In this document: positions 16,012-25,056 of the stretch, piece after piece | How positions within the stretch are numbered: the first letter of the stretch is position 1 | Layout of the letters: each line of letters starts with the position of its first letter | From: Candidatus Zixiibacteriota bacterium | GTDB taxonomy: Bacteria; Zixibacteria; MSB-5A5; GN15; FEB-12 | Direction of reading: 5' to 3' | DNA length: 64,000 nt | NCBI GenBank assembly: GCA_034003725.1 | Contig: JAVEYB010000003.1 | Coordinates: 175,486-239,485 of the forward strand | Notes under the pieces: model-generated | Told to the model about the DNA's origin: nothing | Databases searched by the model: none | Seen by the model: the letters and a program-made list of their open reading frames with translations, nothing else | Translations under genes and position numbers: made by a program

Positions 16012-17760
16012 TCAGAAACTGTGCTCGCACCGGGCGTATACCTGGAGATCCTTGTCCTCCGCGCCGTCGAGCCGTTGTGCCAGCGATACCCGGAAATAAT
16101 CACCAATGTACAGCGCTCCACCCAGCGACTGCTTCCATTCAATATCCCCGTTCAGCGGCGAATCGTTGCTGATCTGTCCCACATCATACAGTACGCCGAG
16201 CGCAAAATCCGATTTGGGGAAGCGGAACCGGTATTCGAGATTCGCCAGCCAGAAACGCTTCCCGATGAACTCCTTGTGTTTGTACCCGCGAAGCGTGCCG
16301 AGGCCGCCCATATAATAACGTTTCTGCATGGGCAGGTATCCGTCCGAGGCGCCCACCACAAGCCGTGAAATCAGCATGATCCGCGAGTGAATCTCCTGAT
16401 ACCGGGCAGCCGAGAACTGGTACCGGCGATAGTCGTAGTCAGACGACAGCTTGTCGTCGGACCACTCGATCTGCCCGGTCAGGTTCCAGGCCGAAAAATC
16501 GTACGGGTGTTTCTCGTCGCGGGTGTCAAACGCCCCCCGAATCACAAGCGCCGCCGTCGTTCCGGTGTCGATTTCCGCGATACCCCGGTCGCGGATCGAC
16601 GGGTCCACCCGGTGGAAGTTGCGTGGGAACTTCTTGTCGCCGCCGAACAGCGACCAGAGATCACGCTCCGCCTCGAACCAGCGCGTTTCGTCGTACCGGT
16701 AACCGGTCTCGATCTGGAGGTATTCGACCGGCTTCACCCGATAGTACAAATATCCGCCCGTGCGTTCATAGTAGTCACGGAAGTCCTCCGTGACCAGCAA
16801 CGTGTACACGTTGTTCTCGTTTCTGGACAGCAGCCACTCGTCTTCAGTGGCGAGTTCCTTGTACGCGACCCCTCCGATCGCCATAGGCATCTCCCGCCAG
16901 AGGGTCTGCTCGACACCGAACCTCAGCCGCGAACGCTTCGACTCGAACGCGTATCCAACCTCGGCTACCACGTTCGGCAGCAGCGAGTCGCGATCCCGAT
17001 ACTCGAATCGCGCCAGCGGCGTAATTCCGTCAACCCGGTTGTAGTACGCCGTGCCGCTCAGTGAACTCTCGTTGATGGAGCGGTAGAACCGGCGGCTGCG
17101 ACCCTTCTGCTCGGCCGTGCCCGTATAGACGATTCCGTACACCGATGCATCGCGGGCGATTTGCACCTTGCCGGTCACCGATGCAACGTCGCCGCGCGCG
17201 ACCGCGTCAGGAGCGACATAAATGCCGCCGAACAGCGTTACGATATCCTTGTTGACCTCCCCGAAAACGTCTATATCGCCGGTCACGGAGAAAATGAATC
17301 CCCGCACGAACGATCCTTCCTCGACTCGCACGTTGTCAAAAGCGCGAATCATGTTGCCGCGACGGAGCCGGGCGATGTCCGGATCGGCGCTGTCCCCGCG
17401 GTAGAAGACGATCGATGTCCCCTCATCGTCGTCAAACACCCGCATGTCAACGATGTCGTCGTACGCGAACGTGGTCCCTTTGATCTCGAGCCCCGTGGCG
17501 TCGAATCGTATCCCGCTCGCCAGACGGACCTCTGCCGCGTCGTGCTCAACCGACTCCAGCGGTATCTCGTACGACCGTGTCCCACCCTCTTCAGGAACTG
17601 TGATAACGAGTACCTGGTCGTCGAACGCTATCCAGAAGAACTCGGCCCTGGTCGACGCTGCCTGGTATTCTTTGTACTGGGGCTCAGCCGCCGCCGCTAT
17701 GATGTGCATGACACCGAAGAAGAGCAGCGCAGCTGCCAATGTATTCCTGACGCGATGCAT
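16012..17760 (-). CDS. Outer-membrane beta-barrel protein with bactofilin-like N-terminal repeat region
   Basis: The 582-residue protein has a signal peptide (MHRVRNTLAAALLFFGVMHI...); the ATG at 17760 has GGAGG 4 nt upstream. The N-terminal 130 residues are beta-rich. Residues about 140-220 show short hydrophobic-glycine repeats (GDIDVFGEVNKDIVTLFGG, VASVTGKVQIARDASVYG) like the beta-helix of bactofilins and other polymer-forming proteins. The rest is a barrel of the Omp85/surface-antigen type with GLGTLRGYKHKEFIGKR and a terminal Phe, the usual barrel-assembly signal. A transport or surface role is likely. It lies downstream of the NtrC-like regulator. Confidence 0.8.
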   Translation of the reverse strand: MHRVRNTLAAALLFFGVMHIIAAAAEPQYKEYQAASTRAEFFWIAFDDQVLVITVPEEGGTRSYEIPLESVEHDAAEVRLASGIRFDATGLEIKGTTFAYDDIVDMRVFDDDEGTSIVFYRGDSADPDIARLRRGNMIRAFDNVRVEEGSFVRGFIFSVTGDIDVFGEVNKDIVTLFGGIYVAPDAVARGDVASVTGKVQIARDASVYGIVYTGTAEQKGRSRRFYRSINESSLSGTAYYNRVDGITPLARFEYRDRDSLLPNVVAEVGYAFESKRSRLRFGVEQTLWREMPMAIGGVAYKELATEDEWLLSRNENNVYTLLVTEDFRDYYERTGGYLYYRVKPVEYLQIETGYRYDETRWFEAERDLWSLFGGDKKFPRNFHRVDPSIRDRGIAEIDTGTTAALVIRGAFDTRDEKHPYDFSAWNLTGQIEWSDDKLSSDYDYRRYQFSAARYQEIHSRIMLISRLVVGASDGYLPMQKRYYMGGLGTLRGYKHKEFIGKRFWLANLEYRFRFPKSDFALGVLYDVGQISNDSPLNGDIEWKQSLGGALYIGDYFRVSLAQRLDGAEDKDLQVYARCEHSF

Positions 17761-17890
17761 ATATCCTCCGTTTTCCCCACTACCAAACAAACCTCGTGCC
17801 AAAAGTGCAAGTGTTGAATTGACGGGGGATTGCCCTTTCATGCCAGTGATTTTGTGGCAGAGGAACACGGACGTGCACAGAATTTGTTCT

Positions 17891-19234
17891 TCACGCCTTC
17901 AGGCCGAGGTCTTTGATTTTGCGTGACAGGTTGGCCCGGTCCACACCCAGAATCCGTGCCGCCTCAGAGATGTTGCCGCCGGCCTGTGACAGGGCGTCTT
18001 CGATAACCGACCGCTCGAAGCGCGCCAACTGGTCCGCAAGAGATAATATCGGTTCCTTTGCCGGTGACGACGCCACTCCCGCCGGAGTGGACTGGGCGCG
18101 AAGTTGTTCGATGCCGACGGTCTGGCCGGAATGGAGGATACAGATTCGTTCGATCAGGTTCTTGAGCTGACGCACATTGCCCGGAAAGGGCTGCACGGTC
18201 AGCCACGCCAGCGCGTCGCCGGACAGACGTGTCGAACCGGTCGGGTCGAAGCGATGCAGAAACGCGCCGGCCAGCATCGGGATGTCATCGTGCCGTGCGG
18301 AAAGAGTCGGCACGTCGACAAGAAAGACGGAGATCCGGTAGTACAAATCCTCCCGGAAGGCGCCGTCCGCGACCATCCTGCGCAGGTCGCGATTCGTCGC
18401 GCAGACCACTCGCACGTCGACACGGCGGTGTCGCTCCGAGCCGAGCGTCTCGATTTCTCCCGTTTCAAGCACTCGAAGCAGCTTCGCCTGGCACGCGCGG
18501 GGGAGATCGCCGATTTCATCGAAGAAAATGGTGCCGCCGTCGGCAAGAACAAACTTGCCGGCATGGTCCTTGACCGCGCCCGTGAACGACCCCTTGACAT
18601 GACCGAACAGCTCGGATTCAAACAACGTCTCCGGAATGCCCGGGCAATTGACTTTTATGAATGGCCTGGTACGGCGGGGACTCTCGAGCACGAGGCGGGT
18701 GGCAACTAGTTCCTTGCCCGTGCCGTTGGCGCCCGTGATGAGGACCGTCGTGTCTGCTGTCGCAACCTGGCTGATGGTGTTGCGAAGACGCTTCATTGCG
18801 GCTGACTCGCCCACCATCGGCGACTCCCGGTCCAAATCGTCGGCCGCTGCCCGACGCTGGCGGGCGGCCTCCGCAACCAGCAACGCCGCCTTGACCGATG
18901 CAATCAGCTTTTCCGGTGAGACCGGTTTCTCCAGAAAGTCGACCGCCCCCAGCCGTACGGCTTCCAGCGCCATCGGTATGTCGGCCTGTCCGGAAATCAT
19001 CAGCACCTCGACCGGCAGGCGGGTAGCGGATATCTCGCGAAGGCACTCCAGCCCGGACTTCCCCGGCAGCTGGATATCGAGCAGGACGAGATCGACGTCA
19101 CTTCGTCCGATTGCCGTCAGCGCCTCTTCGGCCGATTGCGCCACCACCGCCTCGTATCCCTCGTCGGCCAGCAGAGACGAAAAGGACCGCGTGATATTGG
19201 GTTCGTCGTCGACAATGAGGATTCTCGCCGGCAT
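17891..19234 (-). CDS. Sigma-54-dependent response regulator, NtrC/NtrX family
   Basis: The 447-residue regulator has a receiver domain (phosphoacceptor Asp53 in LLDIQLPGKSG), an AAA+ domain with Walker A GANGTGKE (about 170) and the sigma-54 contact motif GSFTGA (normally GAFTGA), and a C-terminal Fis-type helix-turn-helix (NISEAARILGVDRANLSRKI). It would activate sigma-54 promoters when phosphorylated. The cognate sensor ends 3 bp upstream of its start, so the pair is translationally linked. Confidence 0.96.
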   Translation of the reverse strand: MPARILIVDDEPNITRSFSSLLADEGYEAVVAQSAEEALTAIGRSDVDLVLLDIQLPGKSGLECLREISATRLPVEVLMISGQADIPMALEAVRLGAVDFLEKPVSPEKLIASVKAALLVAEAARQRRAAADDLDRESPMVGESAAMKRLRNTISQVATADTTVLITGANGTGKELVATRLVLESPRRTRPFIKVNCPGIPETLFESELFGHVKGSFTGAVKDHAGKFVLADGGTIFFDEIGDLPRACQAKLLRVLETGEIETLGSERHRRVDVRVVCATNRDLRRMVADGAFREDLYYRISVFLVDVPTLSARHDDIPMLAGAFLHRFDPTGSTRLSGDALAWLTVQPFPGNVRQLKNLIERICILHSGQTVGIEQLRAQSTPAGVASSPAKEPILSLADQLARFERSVIEDALSQAGGNISEAARILGVDRANLSRKIKDLGLKA

Positions 19235-19237
19235 GGC

Positions 19238-20671
19238 TCAGGACCTTTTTGTCAGAGAGATCGTCACCGTGGTGCCTTCACCCTCGCGCGAAACGATATC
19301 AAGCTGCCCGCCCATCTCTGCGACCGATTTTTCCACGATTGCCAGTCCCAGTCCGTGCCCCTGCGGCTTGGTCGTGAAATACGGAAGGCGCGCCGATGCC
19401 AGTGTTGACTCATTCATCCCCGGTCCGTGGTCGGCGACGGCGATGTCCACCCGATGCGGATGCTCGGTCACGCTGACCGTCACGTTTCCCTTTCGGTCGG
19501 TGGCGTCCAGCCCGTTCTGAATCAGGTTGTGCAGGGCCTCGCGAAGGTAGGCGACGTCGACCGCGACCACACAGGGCTGCTCCGGCAACTGCGCATCGAC
19601 CCGGTACGGCGCGTCGGCGTCTCTATACAATGTCAGCAGGTTGCCGACCAGCTCGTTGAGGTCGGTTTCCACTAAGGCAGGTGGCGGCAGTTTGGCGAGG
19701 TGCGAGAACCGCTCCGCCAGTTGTTTCAGATGGCGAACCTCATCCGAGGCCGCCTTGAGCGGCTCGTATACCTTGTCGTACTGGTCGCTGTCGATCAGCA
19801 GACGCTCCATACGGTAGAGGGAGACGAGAATCGGCTGCAGCGGGTTTTTCAACTCGTGTGCGAACCGGCGGGCCACCTGCCGCCACGCCGCCACCCGTTC
19901 GGTCGCCCGCAGGCGCGCGGTCGTGCTTTCCAGCTGGATCGCCATCTGGTTGAAGCGCTCGATCAGGTTGCGGACTTCCTGTTCCCCTCGGGGCTCAACG
20001 CGCGCGCGAAAGTCGCCGTCCGCGATGCTTGTCGCCGCATCGCTGAGTTCGGCCAGCGGTTGCGCCAGACTGCGCGCCAGGTGGCGGGAGCGGAGCGACG
20101 CAAACAAAACCGTCGCAAGGGCGAGGGTCAAAAACAGTCCGCCGAGAAATATCGTATAGCGCGACTGCAACTCGCGGAACCCGGACCGTCCGGCCATGTC
20201 GCGCTGGATCGCCCGCTCGAGCGATCGAAACTGAGTCCCGTGCGCGAACCCCGCCACGAGAAGCCGGTCACCCATCTGGACGGCCCGGTACTGGTAAATC
20301 CTGCCCCCGGCGTCGGCGTACCCCTGATCGCGCGAGCGTGCCGCCAGCAATATCGCCGCCGCCGCGTCCGGCCCCACCACGTCGGCGCCGCGGGGAAGTT
20401 CCACCACGCCGTCGACTGCTCGAAGCACGAAGTCCGCGGAGACCGCGCTGAGCGTATCGGCCGAATATCGGGAAAGATCATCCGCAAGACGGCTGTACAG
20501 CAGCCCGGCATAATACTCCGCCACCGTGTTTCGTCCCTCGTTGTCGTATCCGAAGCTGGACGATCCCGCGTGTACGACGAGATAATACCCCGCCGCCGCG
20601 AGAACCGCGGCCGGGACAAGCGAGAAACCCAGAAACAAACGAAAGAGCTTTTGCCCGAACCCGATTGCCAT
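19238..20671 (-). CDS. Membrane sensor histidine kinase, NtrY-like
   Basis: The 477-residue protein has an N-terminal membrane helix (about 10-32), an extracytoplasmic sensor region (about 35-170), a second helix (about 172-190), a HAMP domain (about 195-250), a DHp box (FAHELKNPLQPILVSLYRME) and an HATPase_c domain with NGLDATD, DHGPGM and GHGLGLAIVEK. It lies directly before the NtrC-like regulator (3-bp gap) and 5 bp after the NUDIX gene. The signal sensed is not evident. Confidence 0.95.
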   Translation of the reverse strand: MAIGFGQKLFRLFLGFSLVPAAVLAAAGYYLVVHAGSSSFGYDNEGRNTVAEYYAGLLYSRLADDLSRYSADTLSAVSADFVLRAVDGVVELPRGADVVGPDAAAAILLAARSRDQGYADAGGRIYQYRAVQMGDRLLVAGFAHGTQFRSLERAIQRDMAGRSGFRELQSRYTIFLGGLFLTLALATVLFASLRSRHLARSLAQPLAELSDAATSIADGDFRARVEPRGEQEVRNLIERFNQMAIQLESTTARLRATERVAAWRQVARRFAHELKNPLQPILVSLYRMERLLIDSDQYDKVYEPLKAASDEVRHLKQLAERFSHLAKLPPPALVETDLNELVGNLLTLYRDADAPYRVDAQLPEQPCVVAVDVAYLREALHNLIQNGLDATDRKGNVTVSVTEHPHRVDIAVADHGPGMNESTLASARLPYFTTKPQGHGLGLAIVEKSVAEMGGQLDIVSREGEGTTVTISLTKRS

Positions 20672-20676
20672 GTCAT

Positions 20677-21186
20677 TTATTTCCGGCGAAACCGTTCATT
20701 GTAGTCTGCCAGCGCCTGCACGTGCGCCTGGAACGCGATATTGCGCGGCGTGGCGTCAAACGGAAAAAACACCGCCTCCGACGCATCGTCCCCCGGCGCC
20801 AACTCGCCGCCGATCCGGCGCCCATGGTAAAGAATCAACACGGCGTTGTTACGCCAGTCGTCCCGGCCGCTGTACACCTCAAACAGACCCGTCAATTCTA
20901 TATCCAGCCCCGTCTCTTCCTTCACTTCCCGGATCGCCGTCGTCGTCGGATGTTCATCCCACTCCATGAATCCCGCGGGGATTGTCCAGTCGCCGATTCG
21001 CGGCGGGTGGGCGCGCCGGACCAGCAGGATGCGGTCGCCCTCCACGAGGATCGCTCCCGCCGCCGGGATCGGGTTCTGGTAGTAGATGTAATCGCACGAT
21101 TCGGACGGACAGGCCAGCCGCCGACGGCCGTCGGCGATTACCTCCTGAAGCGGTGTGGCGCAGCGCGGACAATACCGAAACCCCAT
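20677..21186 (-). CDS. NUDIX hydrolase with N-terminal zinc ribbon
   Basis: The protein of about 169 residues starts with a zinc-ribbon-like segment (CPRC ... CPSESC), as in NudC-like hydrolases. The NUDIX box follows, GFMEWDEHPTTTAIREVKEE, continuing to TGL. NUDIX enzymes cleave nucleoside diphosphates linked to another group. The ATG at 21186 is chosen because AAGGA precedes it; an upstream ATG at 21246 would overlap the phosphatase gene by 29 bp and lacks a clear ribosome-binding site. The substrate is unknown. It sits inside the signalling array, possibly as a passenger gene. Confidence 0.85.
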   Translation of the reverse strand: MGFRYCPRCATPLQEVIADGRRRLACPSESCDYIYYQNPIPAAGAILVEGDRILLVRRAHPPRIGDWTIPAGFMEWDEHPTTTAIREVKEETGLDIELTGLFEVYSGRDDWRNNAVLILYHGRRIGGELAPGDDASEAVFFPFDATPRNIAFQAHVQALADYNERFRRK

Positions 21187-21217
21187 ATAGAGGTCCTTGC
21201 GCGCGAAGAGCGCCTGT

Positions 21218-23494
21218 TCATCGAATGTCTTGTACTTGTCGTTCATCGAGTACGGCCCCCCGCGTGGTCATCTTCAGCGTTATTATCGTGGTGTCGTCCT
21301 GCGGCGGCGTCGACGGATCGAACGCCCGCACGTCATCCAGTATTCCTTTCATGAGGTCGTCCGGCTCGAGGTGGCGGTTGGACCGTACGAAGTCGCGTAT
21401 GCGTTGCTCGCCGTACTCCTGGCCCATCTCATTCATCGCCTCGGACAACCCGTCGGTGAAGAAAAACATCACGTCCCCCGGAGACAGGCCGACTCTCGTC
21501 GACTGGTACTCCATAAACGGAAACGCGCCGATCACCGGGCCGCCGATCTCCAGCAACTCGATATCCCCGTTCGAACGCACCAGAATCGGGTAGTTGTGGC
21601 CGGCGTTGGCGTATTCGAATTCGCCGGTCTCCCGGTCCAGTTCCCCGTAGAACAGCGTCACGTACTTTTCGGACGACGTCGACAGCGCAATCTGCTTGTT
21701 CATGTTCCTCAACATGGCCGCGATCGAATTCCCGTTGTTGACCTCGCTGTGGATGATCGCCTGTATCTGCGCAATCAGCAGGGCTGCCGGCATGCCCTTG
21801 CCCGACGCGTCGGCGATCACGATCCCCACCCGCGATCGGCCGTCGATCTGGATGAAGTCATAGAAGTCTCCTCCGACCGTTCGCGACGGTTCCGAGACCG
21901 CACAGATCACCGAGCAGGGGAGACTGGGCGGCTGCGACGGCAACAGATCGAGCTGAATCTGCCGCGCCATGGTGACTTCTTCCTGCAGACGGATTCGCTC
22001 CAGCGAGTCGACATACAGCCGTGCGTTGGTGAGCGCCGACACCATCTGGTTGGAGAGCACCCCCAGCAGATTGTAATCCTCGGGAGAGTAGCGATACCCG
22101 GCCACTTTCGCCGTCAGCGCCAGGAATCCCAAAAGGTGCTCGGTGTCCTTCATGGGAAGGATGAGCTTGACGCGAAGTTCCGTGAGCGTATCGGCCAGCG
22201 ACGAACCCTCCCCGTAGTCCGCCAGCGACGCATATGACGTCGGGCGGTCGAGCAGGTTGATCCCCCGCAACATCATGTCGTCGCGCCGAACGATCGTGCG
22301 ACGCGCGTAGTCGTCGCTGGGAAGAATCGCGTATTCGCCGATCTCGTCGTCGTACAATACGAAAAACACTTTCTCGACCAGCATCGCCGTCTTCATCGTA
22401 TCCTCGATCTTCCGGCGAAGTTCGGTCGGGTCGAAAACCGAGATGATGTCGCGGGAGAACCGCTCGATAATGTTGCGATGGTCGCTGCGGGTGCGCATGA
22501 ACATCGACCGTATGGCGCCGTCGATCCAGTTCGAAATCGGCTGGAACAGCAGCAGCATCAGGATAATGAGAATGTACCCGACGATCTCCGCCCGCTCGCC
22601 GAACAACGGCCGGGTGAATTCGGTGACGCGGACGCCGATCACGATATACAGCCCGACCAGCGCCGCCGATGTCACCGTGTAGATCAGCGACTGGCGAAAC
22701 ACGAGTCGTACGTCCAGAAACTGGTGCCGCACGATTGCATACACCACGAACACCGTCCCCACCAGCGCCGCCGCGAGAAAGATCGCCTCGCGCACCTCTT
22801 CGGTCACCGTGCTTGCCGCCAGCAGGCTGCCCAGCAATCCCGCGACATACAGGCCGATTCCCAGCCGCACCGCCCACACCATCGCCTCGGTCTGCGGGAC
22901 CAGGCGCGGATTCGTCTGCAGCCGCCGGCCGGACTCGAGAAAGTACACCGCCACCGCCACGTACAGCAGATTGATCGAACCGAAGATCGCCGCCTGATTG
23001 GAAATGATATACCCGATAAGCAGCAGCATGATCTGCAGGACATAGGCGAACGGCCGCATCAGGGCCCCCGAGAACCCGCCCTGCGCTTCACTCGCCGACA
23101 CCGTCACCAGAAGCCGGTCTATGTCGAAAAAGAACAGCACCAGAATCAGGTGGATCACCTGGGGGATAAACACGAAATAGCGGAACCGCGGATGACGGAA
23201 CTCCCTGAGGCGATCGACCGGGAAATACCATGAGAAAACCACGAGCGTGGGGAAGAACAGCTCCCACATGTGGTACAGGTTGTACATGGCCGAGCCGCCC
23301 GTTCCCGGCGCCGGCTGCTGCATGATCGAATCAATCGCAACCGCCAGCGGTCCGAGCCCGGCAAAAAACAATACTCCCCCGGTCGCGCGGTTCAGACGGC
23401 TGCCGAAGTTGTCCCGGACGACCGTAATCGCCAGAAACACCAGGAAGCCACCCACCACGAAGTGGAGGAGGGTTTTTACCAGCTCAGCATCCAT
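21218..23494 (-). CDS. Membrane-bound SpoIIE/PP2C-type protein phosphatase with 7TM-like and GAF regions
   Basis: The 758-residue protein has about eight to nine N-terminal hydrophobic helices (residues 8-320), a GAF-like segment (about 335-500), a short coiled region and a C-terminal SpoIIE phosphatase domain (about 520-750). The metal-binding PP2C motifs are VGGDFYDFI, ADASGKGMPAAL and DVMFFFTDGLSEA. This is the architecture of RsbU/SpoIIE-type phosphatases that reactivate phosphorylated STAS proteins. The STAS protein and its kinase are encoded just upstream, so the three form a partner-switching module. The membrane part probably receives the signal. Confidence 0.93.
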   Translation of the reverse strand: MDAELVKTLLHFVVGGFLVFLAITVVRDNFGSRLNRATGGVLFFAGLGPLAVAIDSIMQQPAPGTGGSAMYNLYHMWELFFPTLVVFSWYFPVDRLREFRHPRFRYFVFIPQVIHLILVLFFFDIDRLLVTVSASEAQGGFSGALMRPFAYVLQIMLLLIGYIISNQAAIFGSINLLYVAVAVYFLESGRRLQTNPRLVPQTEAMVWAVRLGIGLYVAGLLGSLLAASTVTEEVREAIFLAAALVGTVFVVYAIVRHQFLDVRLVFRQSLIYTVTSAALVGLYIVIGVRVTEFTRPLFGERAEIVGYILIILMLLLFQPISNWIDGAIRSMFMRTRSDHRNIIERFSRDIISVFDPTELRRKIEDTMKTAMLVEKVFFVLYDDEIGEYAILPSDDYARRTIVRRDDMMLRGINLLDRPTSYASLADYGEGSSLADTLTELRVKLILPMKDTEHLLGFLALTAKVAGYRYSPEDYNLLGVLSNQMVSALTNARLYVDSLERIRLQEEVTMARQIQLDLLPSQPPSLPCSVICAVSEPSRTVGGDFYDFIQIDGRSRVGIVIADASGKGMPAALLIAQIQAIIHSEVNNGNSIAAMLRNMNKQIALSTSSEKYVTLFYGELDRETGEFEYANAGHNYPILVRSNGDIELLEIGGPVIGAFPFMEYQSTRVGLSPGDVMFFFTDGLSEAMNEMGQEYGEQRIRDFVRSNRHLEPDDLMKGILDDVRAFDPSTPPQDDTTIITLKMTTRGAVLDERQVQDIR

Positions 23495-23532
23495 ATAAGA
23501 CTTCTGTCAGGCTTACAGGCGTGCGGATAGTG

Positions 23533-23955
23533 TCAGGCAATCGCTTTCGAGATGCTGATGGTCGTCCCCCGCTTGCTCACCGCGATGTCGACTTTGTCCA
23601 TCAGCTGCTCGACGATAAATATCCCGCGGCCGACTTCCTTCAGCAGATTTTCTTCCTTGAGCGGGTCGTCAATCTCGGCCGGATTGAACCCCGTGCCCTC
23701 GTCGGCGACATCGATCGTTACCGTGTCGCCCTCTCGTCGCATCGAGACCGTTACCACTCCGTTCGGCGACGCCTTGTTGCCGTGCACGACGGCGTTGTTG
23801 ACCAGTTCCGACACCGATATCGCGATGTCGGCGATAACGGAGGCGGAGGTGCCCCAGTCGCGCAGCAGGCCCTCGACGAATTCGTCCACATCGGCAAGGA
23901 ACCGCGTGCTCGAGGGGATGATGATCGTGTTTCCGGATATCTGCGGTTTGTCCAT
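23533..23955 (-). CDS. RsbW/SpoIIAB-like anti-sigma regulatory kinase
   Basis: The protein of about 140 residues is an HATPase_c_2 domain with the N box ELVNNAVVHGN, G1 box DVADEGTGFN and G2 box EVGRGIFIVEQLMD. Such kinases phosphorylate a STAS partner and bind a sigma factor or other target. The start at 23955 (GGAG 11 nt upstream) leaves out 11 residues of a longer frame that lacks a ribosome-binding site. It sits between the STAS and SpoIIE-type genes. No sigma factor gene is adjacent. Confidence 0.92.
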   Translation of the reverse strand: MDKPQISGNTIIIPSSTRFLADVDEFVEGLLRDWGTSASVIADIAISVSELVNNAVVHGNKASPNGVVTVSMRREGDTVTIDVADEGTGFNPAEIDDPLKEENLLKEVGRGIFIVEQLMDKVDIAVSKRGTTISISKAIA

Positions 23956-24044
23956 AGATGACGGCACTCCAAAAAAACAGGCAGACATCCGGACGACGCC
24001 TACCTGCCATAGGTATGATATTACAGCGATATGATCTGCATCGG

Positions 24045-24386
24045 CTAGCGTTCGAAGCTTTTGATGGCGTCTTCGACGCTATCGTGAGTCTCAAACACCG
24101 TCACCAGTTTGGTGATGGTCAGAAGTGACTGGATCTTGTCGGTCACGTTGGCCAGTTTCAACTCACCCTGGTTGTTGCGAAGCGTCGTGTAGCCCGAGAT
24201 CAGAATACCGAGTCCGGTCGAGTTCATCCAGTCGACCTGGGCCAGATCGATCACGACGCGCTTCTGGTTTTTCTCGATGTACTCATACAGCTTATCGTGC
24301 AGCAGGCTAGCGTCCGGACCGCCCATGATTTTTCCTTTTGGCTCCAGAATCACCACGTCGTCCTGAATGCGGTCACTGAGTTTCAT
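24045..24386 (-). CDS. STAS-domain anti-anti-sigma factor
   Basis: The 113-residue single-domain STAS protein has the phosphorylation loop DWMNSTGLGIL, with Ser56 as the expected target. It starts the partner-switching module. When unphosphorylated it would sequester the RsbW-like kinase and free that kinase's target. A promoter-like sequence lies about 150 bp upstream, so the whole minus-strand array probably begins here. Confidence 0.94.
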   Translation of the reverse strand: MKLSDRIQDDVVILEPKGKIMGGPDASLLHDKLYEYIEKNQKRVVIDLAQVDWMNSTGLGILISGYTTLRNNQGELKLANVTDKIQSLLTITKLVTVFETHDSVEDAIKSFER

Positions 24387-24532
24387 GTCGCCAGCGCCTC
24401 CCGAATGTGGTTACAGGTCAGTACGTTACAAACATGGTCGGGTTTCAAGGTCGGGCTGCTCATGCCGATCATCGGCATCCATCCACGTCTCGTCTCACGC
24501 GGCTCAGGCATCCCGAAATCCGCCTAACTTGT

Positions 24533-24562
24533 TAATTAGCTTGGTAGTGGGGGGAAAGTCAA
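24533..24562 (-). promoter_or_regulatory. Candidate promoter of the partner-switching operon
   Basis: Minus strand: TTGACT (24557-24562), 18-bp spacer, TAATTA (24533-24538), about 150 bp upstream of the STAS gene. The intergenic stretch is AT-rich compared with its surroundings. Confidence 0.45.
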
Positions 24563-24566
24563 GGGC

Positions 24567-24595
24567 TTTTCGGGCGGCCGCGCCCCGCCCGAAAA
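24567..24595. repeat. Inverted repeat between two minus-strand operons
   Basis: TTTTCGGGCGG (24567-24577) pairs perfectly with CCGCCCGAAAA (24585-24595), making an 11-bp stem with a 7-nt loop. It lies between the stop of the Fe-S protein gene (24619) and the STAS promoter. Neither strand has a T tract after the hairpin, so it is not a canonical terminator, though it could still stall or protect the upstream transcript. Confidence 0.6.
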
Positions 24596-24618
24596 ACCCC
24601 CTGCGTAGGTCTCGATAT

Positions 24619-25056
24619 CTAGATCGCCGGACGAAGCGCGGTTGCCGTCAACGGCTTGTACTCAAGAGCTTTGGTCGGACAGAACTTTGCACACGCCGGG
24701 TCGCCGCCGCACAGATCACATTTGACCACCAGGCCCTGCGGCTCGTCGAACAACGAACACCCGAACGGACAAGCCGCAATACAGGCCATGCACTTCACGC
24801 ATTTCGCCTGATTGATCTCCATCGCCCCGGTCTCCGGGTTGCGGGCGATCGCACCGACCAGGCACGATTTGGCGCAGGCGGGATCCTCGCACTGCAGGCA
24901 CGTCACCGGAATGAACAGGTCCTTGAACCCGCCGCCGAGGGCGAAGATGCGCGTGCGTCCCTGCTTGCCGTCTCTGGCGTGCGCGAACGAACACGCCAGC
25001 TCGCAGGTGCGACAGCCGATGCACAGCTCCGGCTTCACGACAAACCGATGGGTCAT
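24619..25056 (-). CDS. Four-cluster ferredoxin-like electron-transfer protein (DmsB/HycB/CooF type)
   Basis: The 145-residue protein has four cysteine groups: CIGCRTCELAC, CLQCEDPACAKSC, CVKCMACIAACPFGC and CDLCGGDPACAKFC. This is the four-[4Fe-4S] pattern of DmsB, HycB and CooF electron-wire subunits. No Tat signal is present, so it is cytoplasmic. The ATG overlaps the preceding stop (ATGA) and follows GGAGGAG. It is the last gene of the nine-gene operon and probably passes electrons between the NADH module and the 2-oxoacid oxidoreductase or another partner. Confidence 0.93.
   Translation of the reverse strand: MTHRFVVKPELCIGCRTCELACSFAHARDGKQGRTRIFALGGGFKDLFIPVTCLQCEDPACAKSCLVGAIARNPETGAMEINQAKCVKCMACIAACPFGCSLFDEPQGLVVKCDLCGGDPACAKFCPTKALEYKPLTATALRPAI

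Noticed and set aside
24567-24595. 11-bp hairpin as an intrinsic terminator for the oxidoreductase operon
   Set aside because: The stem is perfect but no T tract follows it on the minus strand. Kept as an inverted repeat.
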